From Nonomuraea sp. MG754425 (lineage in GTDB: Bacteria > Actinomycetota > Actinomycetes > Streptosporangiales > Streptosporangiaceae): DNA of 34,112 nt. Within the stretch, counting starts at the first letter, position 1, and every line of letters begins with the position of its first letter. Shown piece by piece: positions 15,332 through 23,450 of this stretch. Under the pieces are notes generated by a model. The model had not been told where the DNA came from and searched no databases. It saw nothing but the letters and a program-made list of their open reading frames with translations. A program made the translations under genes and the position numbers. The DNA lies in NCBI RefSeq assembly GCF_021699195.1, contig NZ_SSXE01000005.1, positions 78,770-112,881 of the forward strand, given 5' to 3'.

Positions 15332-15837
15332 TTACGAAGGTCACCCTCGTCACCTTGGCCATCGCCGCTCTCCCCATGGCCGCCACCAGCAAGTGCGCAC
15401 CCGACGCAAACGCGGCCGGCGGCAACGCGGTCCCGGGCACGTCATGCCGAGCTGGGCTGACCAGCTCGCAGGCGGCTAACGCCGGCGCGGTCCTCCAGAT
15501 GGCCGACAGCATGGGGCTGCCGGAGCGGGCGAAGGTCATCGCCATCGCCACCACGCTCCAGGAGAGCGACCTGGACGAGACCACGGTCGGAGACGGCGGC
15601 AAGGCGGTCGGCGTGTTCCAGCAGCACCCGCACTGGGGCCGCAACCGCACCGACCCGGCAGTGTCCGCGCGCCGCTTCTACGCACGGCTGGTCAAGGTGC
15701 CTCGCTGGAAGTCCCGGCCGCTCACGGAGGCGGCCCAGGCTGTTCAGCGCAGCGCGTTCCCGAACGCGTACGCCAAGCACGAGAACCGTGCCATGCGGAT
15801 CGTCGCCAAGCTTTCCACCTGCATGGGAGGCAACTGA
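15328..15837 (+). CDS. Exported lytic-transglycosylase-like protein
   Basis: 169 residues. The N-terminus is a signal-type sequence (VTLVTLAIAALPMAATSKC), and Cys23 could be lipidated although the lipobox is poor. Residues ~45-165 look lysozyme-like: the probable catalytic Glu79 in TTLQESDLDE, then GVFQQHPHWG and AVSARRFYARL. Similar small hydrolases are found in actinomycete conjugative elements and are thought to open the cell wall locally for DNA transfer. It overlaps the WhiB gene by 4 nt and the next gene by 1 nt, so the three are coupled. Confidence 0.65.
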   Translation: MITKVTLVTLAIAALPMAATSKCAPDANAAGGNAVPGTSCRAGLTSSQAANAGAVLQMADSMGLPERAKVIAIATTLQESDLDETTVGDGGKAVGVFQQHPHWGRNRTDPAVSARRFYARLVKVPRWKSRPLTEAAQAVQRSAFPNAYAKHENRAMRIVAKLSTCMGGN

Positions 15838-16154
15838 TGACGCTGTTCAGCCTGGGCCACAGCCGCAACCCGTGCCAGAACATCCAGACCTCGATCGGCA
15901 CGCACTGCTCGCCCGAGGGCGAGCCGTGCTCGATGACCCGGACTCCCCGCGGGGTCGTCCACGAGATCTACCTGCTCGCCGGACCGGTCGAGTGGGAGGC
16001 ACGCGCCATCGACAAATGCCCCACCCGCGACCAGGTCGGCGCCTGGGAGTGCTCCTGCGGGGCGAAGCGCCGCGCCGAACCGTACGCCAAGGCCGAGGCG
16101 CACGGCAGCACGTGCATCCGAGCCACGGCCGAGCCGAAGACGCCGCACCGCTGA
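15837..16154 (+). CDS. Small Cys-rich protein of unknown function
   Basis: 105 residues with seven cysteines (NPCQN, THCSPEGEPC, DKCPTRD, WECSCGAK, STCIRAT), suggesting one or two zinc sites. No signal peptide is seen. GGGAGG lies about 6 nt before the ATG, which overlaps the previous stop (TGATG). The family is not recognised; the gene sits between the cell-wall hydrolase and the DUF2637 protein in the transfer operon. Confidence 0.6.
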   Translation: MTLFSLGHSRNPCQNIQTSIGTHCSPEGEPCSMTRTPRGVVHEIYLLAGPVEWEARAIDKCPTRDQVGAWECSCGAKRRAEPYAKAEAHGSTCIRATAEPKTPHR

Positions 16155-16213
16155 TCCGGCCGCGCACCCCACCACCACGCCAACATCGCCGCACCATCTG
16201 AGGAGATGACCCC

Positions 16214-17296
16214 GTGAACACCCAGCCCAGCACCAACGAACACACGAGATGGCCGCTCTGGGGCCTGCTTGTGTTCTGCGGGGCCATCTCCCTGACCTTG
16301 AGTGTCATGCACGCCCTCGGCAAGGCCGCCGAAGGCGACGTCGAGGCGACGGTGGCAGGCTTTCTGATCGGTATCGCTCCGGTCATCGCCGCCGCTTTCC
16401 TTGCCCATTTGCTCACCGACCCCTACGCCGCTGCGGGGCTGAAAGGCGGCGTGGGGCTGGTGTTCGTGGGCGGTATGGCGCTCAGCGTGACCGCCCAGCA
16501 GGAGGTGGTGCTGCCCTTCGTCAACGGCAACCGCTTCCTGGCCGTCCTCTTCCCGATCGTGCTGGACCTGTCCACCGTGATGGCTCTCCTGGCGCTGTCC
16601 GGGGTCGGCTACTCCTACAACCGGGCCGTCCAGTTGGAGGCGCTCCGGGCGGAACTCCAGCCGGTCCTGGAGAGGGAACTGGAGGGAAAGTTCGCGACGG
16701 AACAGACCGCCCGCGAGACGGACCTGAGGACGGAACTCGGGCGGAACAAGGACAGGGAAATCGCGGAACTCCGGGGGGAACTCACGGAGGAACACCGGGC
16801 GGAACTCGCGGAGGTTCGAAGGGAACTCACGGAGGAACATCACCGGGAACTCGCGAAGCTTCAGCAGGCTCACGGTGAGGAACTGACCGAGCAGGAGCAA
16901 GCCCTTCGGAACGAGTTCGCGACCCGCTGGGAACGCGCTGAGACCCAGATTCGGGACGCGGCCGAAGCCCAAATCCAGAACCGAGTCCGCGACGCCGAGA
17001 TCGCCGCCGAGGCCCGCGTCCGACTGGAGCTGACCAAGAGCGGCACCACGAGTAAAGAGCCACGCAAGGCTCTCGGTCGGAGCACCAAGGATGACGGAGC
17101 CCCGCAGGCCAACAAGCGTGAGCGCGCCGAGAGCATTCTCCGCGCCCAGCCCGGCATCGAGGTGGGCGACCTCGCCGCGATGCTCGACTGCACCCCGAAG
17201 TACGCCCGCAACCTGATCAAGGAGCTGGTGCCCGACCGTGGAAACGGTCGGGACGAAACCGGGGGTGAGGAGGTGCGTCTCCGTGCGGTCCTGTAG
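16214..17296 (+). CDS. DUF2637-type membrane protein with coiled coil and C-terminal HTH
   Basis: 360 residues. Four membrane helices (~14-35, 45-66, 75-93, 106-130) form a DUF2637-like region, a family common on actinomycete conjugative plasmids and linked to plasmid spreading. Residues ~135-275 are a long charged coiled coil dominated by Glu-Leu pairs. A helix-turn-helix-like segment follows (~308-345: KRERAESILRAQPGIEVGDL, then CTPKYARNLIKEL). It may tether DNA to the membrane. The Glu-Leu coding DNA carries GGAACT at nine places, the reverse complement of the iterons just downstream. AGGAGA lies 7 nt before GTG 16214. Confidence 0.75.
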   Translation: MNTQPSTNEHTRWPLWGLLVFCGAISLTLSVMHALGKAAEGDVEATVAGFLIGIAPVIAAAFLAHLLTDPYAAAGLKGGVGLVFVGGMALSVTAQQEVVLPFVNGNRFLAVLFPIVLDLSTVMALLALSGVGYSYNRAVQLEALRAELQPVLERELEGKFATEQTARETDLRTELGRNKDREIAELRGELTEEHRAELAEVRRELTEEHHRELAKLQQAHGEELTEQEQALRNEFATRWERAETQIRDAAEAQIQNRVRDAEIAAEARVRLELTKSGTTSKEPRKALGRSTKDDGAPQANKRERAESILRAQPGIEVGDLAAMLDCTPKYARNLIKELVPDRGNGRDETGGEEVRLRAVL

Positions 17297-17300
17297 CCGG

Positions 17301-17527
17301 AGTTCCGGCGCGTTTCCCATCGCGTCGGGGGTGCCAGTTCCTTCCCGAGTTCCCTCTGCGTGGGGGCTCCAGTTCCTTCCCGAGTTCCCCTCGGAGTTCC
17401 GCCCCCAGTTCCCTTCGAGTTCCGCCTCTAGTTCCCTCCCGATTCCCTTCTCCAGTTCCCCCGCACCGCCGCGTTGTTCCCTCCCGAGTTCCCCCTCCAG
17501 TTCCCTCCGCGAACCCCAAGGAGTTCC
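17301..17527. repeat. Iteron array, (G/C)AGTTCC units at 11-12 bp spacing
   Basis: Thirteen exact AGTTCC hexamers start at 17301, 17336, 17348, 17371, 17383, 17395, 17407, 17418, 17430, 17454, 17487, 17499 and 17522, with degenerate copies at 17441 and 17475. Spacing is mostly 11-12 bp or about twice that, close to one helical turn, so sites face one side of the helix. The usual unit is AGTTCCCTCCCG. The array fills the 237-bp gap after the DUF2637 gene, and its last copy overlaps the next ribosome-binding site. Candidates: the clt or TraB recognition site for transfer, or a replication origin. Confidence 0.85.
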
Positions 17528-17533
17528 CCCGCA

Positions 17534-17977
17534 ATGAGCACCACCGACCTCCTCGCCCGCTTCATGCCACTGCCTGTCCGGGACATGGCGACCCGCGACA
17601 TCCTCGCGGGCGAACTCGTCTACGGCCCCGGTCTCGAACCCCGCCACGTGACCGTCCTCCTGGACAGTTGGACGCTGCTCGTCCCGCACGCCGACCTGGC
17701 CGCCGGCCTCACCCGCACCGTGCGGGTCAAGCTGGGCGGCGGCCTGCGGCTGACCATATTCCCGCAGGTCGGGGGTGAGTCCGTGGTGTGGGAGCTGTCC
17801 CAGCTCGGCGCGGACGGTGGCGAGCGGGTGACGGCGCTGCTCGTCGAGGTCCAGCGCGGCTGGCTGCTGCCATACCTGTCGGCCGCCTCCGACGTGGCCC
17901 CGGCCGGGATCGAGCTGCCGGTCGTGGACTGGGACTCGGAAGCCACCCGGTTCTTCGGAGGCAACTCGTCAACGTGA
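17534..17977 (+). CDS. Hypothetical protein downstream of the iterons
   Basis: 147 residues, no membrane helix. The middle is beta-rich (RHVTVLLDSWTLLVPHADLA, LGGGLRLTIFPQVGG, VTALLVEVQRGWLLPYL) and the start helical (TDLLARFMPLPVRDM). No family is recognised. AAGGAG (17518-17523) lies 10 nt before ATG 17534 and overlaps the final iteron, so protein binding to the array could control translation or transcription of this gene. Confidence 0.65.
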   Translation: MSTTDLLARFMPLPVRDMATRDILAGELVYGPGLEPRHVTVLLDSWTLLVPHADLAAGLTRTVRVKLGGGLRLTIFPQVGGESVVWELSQLGADGGERVTALLVEVQRGWLLPYLSAASDVAPAGIELPVVDWDSEATRFFGGNSST

Positions 17978-17995
17978 CGCTACGTGACCGGCCTC

Positions 17996-18080
17996 GGAGG
18001 GGCGTCCGCGCGGGAGACCCCTCCACCAGGGCGAATCCGAGGCACTCAACACGCAGAGGCGCCCACGGGCGCGGGCGCCT
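17996..18080 (+). promoter_or_regulatory. Two GC hairpins in the 169-bp gap
   Basis: GGAGGGG (17996-18002) pairs with CCCCTCC (18018-18024); AGGCGCCC (18057-18064) pairs with GGGCGCCT (18073-18080) over an 8-nt loop. There is no U tract. They may be attenuators, mRNA processing sites or part of a transfer locus. Confidence 0.35.
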
Positions 18081-18146
18081 GAGAGCGCGGGCGCGCGAGG
18101 GCATCGTATCTGCAACTACGCACCGTCACAACCCCAAGAGCTGAAG

Positions 18147-18437
18147 ATGTCACGCCAACCAACCCGAGCAGAGGCCCGAGCCGCCCAGCGCAACGAGGTC
18201 TACGAGCAGCGCAAGCGTGAGGCCCGAACCGGGAGAGACCTTCTGGTCGCCGCATTCGCTCTGCTGCGTGCCGAACTGACCGACCTCGCCACCGTCAACC
18301 CCGACGCCGAAGACCAGGCGTGCCACAACCTCGCCCAACAAACCGAAGACATCGCGTACGAGACCCGAAAGGAGGCCGACCGTGAGCGCAAGACTCGCCT
18401 CGCCCTTCAAGCAGAAGCCCGCCGACAGCGACGCTGA
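18147..18437 (+). CDS. Small helical Arg/Glu-rich protein
   Basis: 96 residues, almost all helical, beginning SRQPTRAEARAAQRNEVYEQ and ending TRLALQAEARRQRR. A hydrophobic stretch in the middle (LLVAAFALLRAELTDLATV) could pack as a hairpin but is too polar for a clear membrane anchor. No family is recognised. It overlaps the next gene by 56 nt, indicating translational coupling. Confidence 0.6.
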   Translation: MSRQPTRAEARAAQRNEVYEQRKREARTGRDLLVAAFALLRAELTDLATVNPDAEDQACHNLAQQTEDIAYETRKEADRERKTRLALQAEARRQRR

Positions 18438-19008
18438 CACGAGCCCCGTCGCGCCCCCGGCCGCGACGGTGGACGACACGACGCAGCCCCAGCCTGTCGA
18501 GGAGTCCACGCCGTCTCCCGCCGGGCCGGCCGCGCGCCCCCGCGGCACGTGGCTGGGGTTGTTGGAGAAGCGGATGACCGCGCTCGGCGCCCAGCGGCTC
18601 CCGTCCACCTCGACTGTCCGCGCCTACCACGCGGACGGCAGCTACGTTCCATGGGAGGCCGACCTGCTACGCGCCATCTGCCGACTTCACGGCACGTGGG
18701 TCGCCGTGCCCTGGTGCTTCACCTTCACCACGGTGGCGTGGCTCGGCGCGGGCGACTACCGGCGCCGCCTGAACAAGCTCCGTGCGGAAGGCGTGCCCGG
18801 CCTGTGCCGCTCGCAGTTGCCGCCGATGGACGCCCTGACCGGCTTCTCCCGCGCGTGGGTCGGCTTCTGGTCGGCCGTCGCCTGGACAAACCTCAAGGTC
18901 ACGCGCATGCCGACGACCTTGGCCTACGTGCTCCCCGCCACCGGCCCGCTCTGGTGGCCCTCGGTGCTGCCCCTCATCAACAGCTTTCTATCGATCTTCA
19001 CAAGGTGA
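18382..19008 (+). CDS. Spd-like membrane-associated protein
   Basis: 208 residues. The first ~55 are Pro/Thr/Ala-rich and probably disordered. Residues ~85-128 hold LRAICRLHGTWVAVPWCFTF and TTVAWLGAG, and the C-terminus (~180-208: LAYVLPATGPLWWP, LPLINSFLSIF) is hydrophobic. Small membrane proteins beside TraB-type genes in Streptomyces plasmids are the Spd spreading proteins; this is an analogy by position and topology. GGAGG lies 6 nt before GTG 18382. Confidence 0.6.
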   Translation: MSARLASPFKQKPADSDADTSPVAPPAATVDDTTQPQPVEESTPSPAGPAARPRGTWLGLLEKRMTALGAQRLPSTSTVRAYHADGSYVPWEADLLRAICRLHGTWVAVPWCFTFTTVAWLGAGDYRRRLNKLRAEGVPGLCRSQLPPMDALTGFSRAWVGFWSAVAWTNLKVTRMPTTLAYVLPATGPLWWPSVLPLINSFLSIFTR

Positions 19009-19020
19009 AAGGACTCCGTG

Positions 19021-19464
19021 ATGGAGTGGTACAACGTTCTCGCCGCCGTCTTCCTCGGCGCGGGCCTGGCCCTCGGCCGCTTCCGCCGCAAGGACAAGAG
19101 CAAGAACTTCCAGCCCCGCACGAAGATTGCTTACGCCGCGGCGGGGGCCATGCTGCTCGGCGGCCTGTGCGGCATGCTGACCCCGATCGGAGGCTGGTCG
19201 GCCAGCCTCGGTGACTGGCTGGCAGAGGGCATCGTCATTGCGGCCATCTGCGTGATCGCCGCTGCGGCAATGATCGTGATCGGCGTCGTCCTCGACTGGC
19301 AGGACGGCATCCCAGACAAGCGGACGCTGGTGGCGTGCATCGTCGCCCCGCAGATCGCCATGATCGCCCTCGGTGCGATCTTCGGCGCGAGCGTGTACGA
19401 CGACATGGTCGATACGGCCAATGTGACCCAGGAAAGCGTCGTCAGCGCGCAGGTTGACCGATGA
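19021..19464 (+). CDS. Small multi-helix membrane protein (Spd-like)
   Basis: 147 residues with four hydrophobic segments: an N-terminal helix (YNVLAAVFLGAGLALG), then AYAAAGAMLLGGLCGML, IVIAAICVIAAAAMIVIGVV and VACIVAPQIAMIALGAIFGA. A basic loop (RFRRKDKSKNFQPRTK) probably faces the cytoplasm. AAAGGA lies 7 nt before ATG 19021; GTG 19018 is the codon before. It overlaps the next gene by 4 nt. Its role in intermycelial spreading is inferred from context only. Confidence 0.65.
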   Translation: MEWYNVLAAVFLGAGLALGRFRRKDKSKNFQPRTKIAYAAAGAMLLGGLCGMLTPIGGWSASLGDWLAEGIVIAAICVIAAAAMIVIGVVLDWQDGIPDKRTLVACIVAPQIAMIALGAIFGASVYDDMVDTANVTQESVVSAQVDR

Positions 19465-20720
19465 ACGACGTGGCCAAGGTCCTGGTCGGGCTGCTCATCC
19501 TCGTGGCGTGCGGGCTGTACTTCCTCAGCGCGGCCCGGCGCGAGCGCGAGCAGCCCGAACCGGAGCCACAGCCCGAGCCACAGGAGACCGAGGCGAACGA
19601 GCCCGAGCCGGCCAACGTCACCGTCGAGCTGACAAACAACACGCGGGTCACGAACATCGCAGTGAACTGGATCGTTCGGAAGGTCATCGGACCCAGCCCG
19701 GACAACAGCCAACCAGCGATCGAGGCGCCCAAGCCGAAGCCGTCACCGAAGGACGACGGGCCGGAGTGGAAGCCGCCGACCAACCTGGATGACCTGCCCG
19801 ACCTGGCCGAATGGGACGTCGAAGTCGGCCGGCCCGGCCGCGACGATAAGCCGAAGCCCGAGTTGCCCCCAGCACCCAAGCCCGTCGAGGTCGAGCGCGG
19901 CTTCATCGACCAGGTGCGGGACATGCTCGGCGGAAGCGTCGCGCCCGCGCCGACGACCACTCTGCCCCGGCCGCCGGTCGTGGGGGAGTACGACCCCGAC
20001 GTGCTCAACCTGATCCCCGACCCCCGTCACCTCCCCTCAGCCGACCTGTCTGACCTGGACGACCTGCCGAAGCCAGCCGACATGCCCGACATCCACGTCG
20101 AACACGTCACCAACCAGACCAGCGACCAGATCGCTCTCCCGCCGTCCGACTCTGAATCCACCGTGACCACGACGGCGTCCGACGCTGTCGAGGTCATCGA
20201 ACCGCCCGTTGAACTGCAAGGAGTGGACATGGCATCGGCCCCGCTCGTGCCAATCGGCCGCCGCACCATGGCTCGCGTCCCCACTGTCGGCGGCATCATC
20301 GGCGCGCTCCGGACGGGTGGCTTCAACATCCTGCGAAATTGGATGCTGGGGTTCCACAAGGCCAACCTCAGCGACCGGGGCAACGCCCAGCACATGCACC
20401 GCCTGGCCCTTGCACACGCTCAGCGCGCTCGTGTGAAGTTCGCCATCGCGTCCAACCTGCTCCAAGCCGTTCAGCATGACCAGGTCGGCGCGACCGTGAT
20501 CCGTCAGTGCTCGGCCACCTGGTTGCAGTGCCACCGCGAGCTCGTGGCCGCGTATCAGGTCGCTGCCGCCACCGGCGCCCTCGTGCGTGCCTCGGGCGGT
20601 GTCCCGACGTCACTCAAGGACGCGATCCGCGCGCTCGAACGTGACCACGGCGGCATGGCTAAGGCGGCCCGCAAGATGACCGTCGAGCCGGTCAGAGACC
20701 TGAGCTGGTACCGCAACTAG
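19461..20720 (+). CDS. Single-pass membrane protein with long acidic/proline-rich region
   Basis: 419 residues. A membrane helix (~5-24: AKVLVGLLILVACGLYFL) is followed by ~240 residues rich in Pro, Glu and Asp (repeated PEPEPQPEPQ, then LDDLPDLAEWDVEVGRP and LSDLDDLPKPADMPD), which look disordered. Residues ~275-419 are a helical domain (AQHMHRLALAHAQRARVKFA, then QCHRELVAAYQVAAATGALV). It may span from membrane to cytoplasmic DNA or the translocase encoded next. No family is recognised. It is part of the transfer operon. Confidence 0.7.
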   Translation: MNDVAKVLVGLLILVACGLYFLSAARREREQPEPEPQPEPQETEANEPEPANVTVELTNNTRVTNIAVNWIVRKVIGPSPDNSQPAIEAPKPKPSPKDDGPEWKPPTNLDDLPDLAEWDVEVGRPGRDDKPKPELPPAPKPVEVERGFIDQVRDMLGGSVAPAPTTTLPRPPVVGEYDPDVLNLIPDPRHLPSADLSDLDDLPKPADMPDIHVEHVTNQTSDQIALPPSDSESTVTTTASDAVEVIEPPVELQGVDMASAPLVPIGRRTMARVPTVGGIIGALRTGGFNILRNWMLGFHKANLSDRGNAQHMHRLALAHAQRARVKFAIASNLLQAVQHDQVGATVIRQCSATWLQCHRELVAAYQVAAATGALVRASGGVPTSLKDAIRALERDHGGMAKAARKMTVEPVRDLSWYRN

Positions 20721-20769
20721 CCCTCTCGCCTCTTCCGCGCCTGAACCAAGACCCTAAGGAGAACCTCCC

Positions 20770-22857
20770 GTGTCCGCCACGCCCGCCGCACCGCCGCAGC
20801 CGAACGCTGCCGAGACGGTGCCCCCGACCGGCCCGTCTGCGCCGCCGCCTCTGCCGGAGCAGGAGACCGCTGGGCTGGCCGACGCCACCGCCTGGAGCTG
20901 GGACCAGCTCCGCAACCGGTCGCAGCGGTTTCGCCACACCTGGCCCGCGCACGCCACCGCCGCTGCTGTCTACGGCGGCGGCCACCTCCTGCACGCCCTC
21001 GACGCGCCCGGCCTGTACGTTGTCGCCGGTGCGGCGGGCGCGTACGGCGTCACCGCCCTGGTCCGCGCCGCGGTCCCGAAGCTGAAGGAGAAGCTCGCGT
21101 CCCGCTGGTGGTGGGTCGCCGCCGGGGTGTGGCTCCCCGCCGCGGCCGAGGTCGGCGCGACCGGGGTCATGCAGACCCTCATGTTCGCCGGCGCCGGGCT
21201 CGCGGTCGCTCCGCGCATCTACCGCTACCGGACCCGCATCAGCCTGCCGAACCGGCCCAAGCGGCAAGCCCTACCCTGCCAGCAGCCTGCGGAGAAGCCG
21301 CACGAGGAGGCACCAGACCCGTACGTGACCCGATGGAACGCCACCACCGCTAAGAAGAACCGAGGAGCGCTCCCCGGCTCCACGCTCAACGACCGAACCC
21401 CCTTCGAGTACGGCGGCGCGCACGGCATCCGCTACCGGCTGGTCCTCGACGGGAACATCACCCGCGAGGCCATTTCCGCACGCGAGAGGGTCTGCGGCGA
21501 CTTCGGCGTCAGCATTGACGAGATCCAGATCGAAGCACCCCCAGACCGGCGGCTGAACTCGGCCGAGGTCACGTTCCTCAACAAACTCGCTGTCGAGGAC
21601 GTCCAGTGGTGGACCAAGCCCGGCCTCAACATGGAGACCGGGGTGTGGGAGATCGGCCCGTTCGCGGACGGCCGCGGTGACGCCGCGCTCAGACTGTGGC
21701 AGCCGGGGTCAGGCCCGAGACCGGTCACGATCATTGGCGCGCAGCGCACCGGCAAGAGCACCTTGCTGCGGTCAGCGCAGTGCGAGTTCCAGGGCAAGCC
21801 GATCCGGCTGCTGTACGGCGACCCGATGAACGGGCAGTCCTGCCCTGAGCTGCTGCCGTACCTGGCGAAGGACGCTGTCGGCCTCGATCATCTTGGGATC
21901 AAGGCGTTGGTGGAGCGGGTGCACGGCGAGAAAGAGCGTCGCAGCCGTCTCCTGGCCACGATCGAGTGGACCGACCGGCACGGAAACAAGCGGCGGGGTG
22001 TGCAGTCGTACGACCACCCGGGTGCGCATGGCCTCGACATGCTGGTGTTGGCGTTGGACGAGTTCCACGCGCTTGCCCGTGACCCCGAACTGGTCGAGAT
22101 GGTGTACGACATCCTCGCTGAGGGTGCCAAGACCGGCATCGTCCCGTGGATCATCGATCAGAACGCCTACGTGGCTTCCTTCGGTGGCGGTGAACTGCTT
22201 GGCCTGCTCAACGCCGGGAATGTGGTCCTGCTCCGTAACGGCGATCCGTACATCGCGCAGGCCACCATCAACCAAACGATGGAGGTCTACCCGCACATGA
22301 TCGAGGAGGTGTTCCCGAGCGGCGGCGACACCGCGGGCTGTGGCTACGTTAAGGGTGCCACCAAGCGGCCCGTCATGATGCGGATCCGCGACGTGGACAA
22401 CATGCACGCCGTGCTCGGCGGGAAGCCTGTCGCGCCGATCCGGTGGACGCCCTCGGACCCGGCCGAGGCCGTCACGGACGAGGCAACCTCCAGCGTGAGC
22501 ACCACCGACGCTGCGCCTCACGAGCGCGGCATGGACGACATCAGCACGGACGAGATGCTGCCCGAGGGCACACCGATGCTCGGTGACGACGCTGATGGCC
22601 TGCTGGACGACCCCTCCGACATCGGCACCCTGATCAACTTCGTGAACCTCACGCCCGCCGAACTCAACGTCGCGAAGTCCGCCATCTTGCCCCTGCTCGA
22701 CGGGGCCGAGCAAGGGCTCGCCACCCACGACCTGTCCATGGCCACCGGTATGCAGCCGATGGCCGTGCTACTGGCCACCCGCGCTCTCGAGGCCGAGGGC
22801 CGAGTGAAGCCAGTTGACGACGGCGACCGCTACGTCCTGATCAGGAAGGCGTCATGA
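20770..22857 (+). CDS. TraB/TraSA-like FtsK/SpoIIIE DNA translocase
   Basis: 695 residues. A Pro/Ala-rich start is followed by hydrophobic helices (~62-100, 112-148), then an FtsK-type ATPase: Walker A GAQRTGKS (323-330) and Walker B LVLALDEFHAL (~424-434). The C-terminus (~625-690: LTPAELNVAKSAILPLLDGA, then LATRALEAEGRVKPV) is a winged helix, the place where TraB-type proteins read their 8-bp recognition repeats. TraB proteins form a hexameric pore and move double-stranded DNA between hyphae without a relaxase. AAGGAG is 8-9 nt before GTG 20770. The iteron array 3.3 kb upstream is a candidate target. Confidence 0.88.
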   Translation: MSATPAAPPQPNAAETVPPTGPSAPPPLPEQETAGLADATAWSWDQLRNRSQRFRHTWPAHATAAAVYGGGHLLHALDAPGLYVVAGAAGAYGVTALVRAAVPKLKEKLASRWWWVAAGVWLPAAAEVGATGVMQTLMFAGAGLAVAPRIYRYRTRISLPNRPKRQALPCQQPAEKPHEEAPDPYVTRWNATTAKKNRGALPGSTLNDRTPFEYGGAHGIRYRLVLDGNITREAISARERVCGDFGVSIDEIQIEAPPDRRLNSAEVTFLNKLAVEDVQWWTKPGLNMETGVWEIGPFADGRGDAALRLWQPGSGPRPVTIIGAQRTGKSTLLRSAQCEFQGKPIRLLYGDPMNGQSCPELLPYLAKDAVGLDHLGIKALVERVHGEKERRSRLLATIEWTDRHGNKRRGVQSYDHPGAHGLDMLVLALDEFHALARDPELVEMVYDILAEGAKTGIVPWIIDQNAYVASFGGGELLGLLNAGNVVLLRNGDPYIAQATINQTMEVYPHMIEEVFPSGGDTAGCGYVKGATKRPVMMRIRDVDNMHAVLGGKPVAPIRWTPSDPAEAVTDEATSSVSTTDAAPHERGMDDISTDEMLPEGTPMLGDDADGLLDDPSDIGTLINFVNLTPAELNVAKSAILPLLDGAEQGLATHDLSMATGMQPMAVLLATRALEAEGRVKPVDDGDRYVLIRKAS

Positions 22858-22865
22858 CGACCGCG

Positions 22866-23450
22866 TCACGCACCGAGAGCCCGGAGACGATCCTGGACGG
22901 TCGGGGGAGCGAGCCGGCCGCCGAAACGGGCGTCGGGCTCGGCGCGGTCGGTGACCCAGCGCAGCCCGTCCACGACCGCCTGCCGTCCCACCCAGTCGGC
23001 CGCGAGTTCGTCGGCTTGGTGGACGCGGGCGCGTACGACCTGCGCGGCCTCGATACGGGAACGCAGACCGAGCACGCCGCCGATGATGCCGATACCGCCG
23101 AGGAACAGGAACGGCGCGATGCCCGTGGCCAGGCCGAACAGGACAAACACGCCGCTGAAAATGAGCAGCGTCGGCACCCACTGCCCGACCGGGGCGGGAT
23201 GGCCGAGGTGCGCGCGAGCGATGTGCACGGCGACGACGCCCTTGACGACGTCTCGTGGCGCTTCGACGGCGAGACGTTCGCCGACCGTGAGCACCGGCCG
23301 GGGCCGGTCGGTGGAGGGCACGGCGATGCTGACCTCGATACCTTCCCCGGCGATGAGCACGTCCGGGTCGCGGAATCGTTCGGGGACGGGGATCTCCGCC
23401 ACCCGGTCGGCGATGAGCCGCTGATAGGACTCGGCGTGGGAACCCTGCAT
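22866..23450 (-). CDS. Membrane protein on the strand opposite to the transfer operon
   Basis: 194 residues. Residues ~90-125 form two membrane helices (WVPTLLIFSGVFVLFGLA; APFLFLGGIGIIGGVLGL). After them, AQVVRARVHQADELAADWVG resembles the post-membrane part of M48-type peptidases, but no HExxH is present. Codon third positions are nearly all G/C on this strand and mixed on the opposite one, so this is the coding strand. No ribosome-binding site is seen; TACGAT just upstream may give a leaderless transcript. It converges on the translocase gene with an 8-nt gap. Function unknown. Confidence 0.7.
   Translation of the reverse strand: MQGSHAESYQRLIADRVAEIPVPERFRDPDVLIAGEGIEVSIAVPSTDRPRPVLTVGERLAVEAPRDVVKGVVAVHIARAHLGHPAPVGQWVPTLLIFSGVFVLFGLATGIAPFLFLGGIGIIGGVLGLRSRIEAAQVVRARVHQADELAADWVGRQAVVDGLRWVTDRAEPDARFGGRLAPPTVQDRLRALGA

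Noticed and set aside
17301..17527. CRISPR array
   Set aside because: Repeats are only 6-8 conserved bases at 11-12 bp spacing with no unique spacers of 30 bp and no cas genes; an iteron pattern.
15968..17689. A 573-codon open frame on the minus strand over the DUF2637 gene and the iterons
   Set aside because: It is the antisense of several good plus-strand genes, and its length comes from GC-rich periodic sequence (GGAACT/AGTTCC) lacking stops. Composition is unlike a real protein and no ribosome-binding site was found.
22854..23435. Plus-strand reading from ATG 22854, with a good ribosome-binding site overlapping the translocase stop
   Set aside because: Its first ~190 codons have mixed third positions and shadow-like Asp/His/Arg-rich composition, whereas the minus strand has near-uniform G/C third positions and sensible membrane helices. 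Only the C-terminal part, from 23436 or 23523, is kept.
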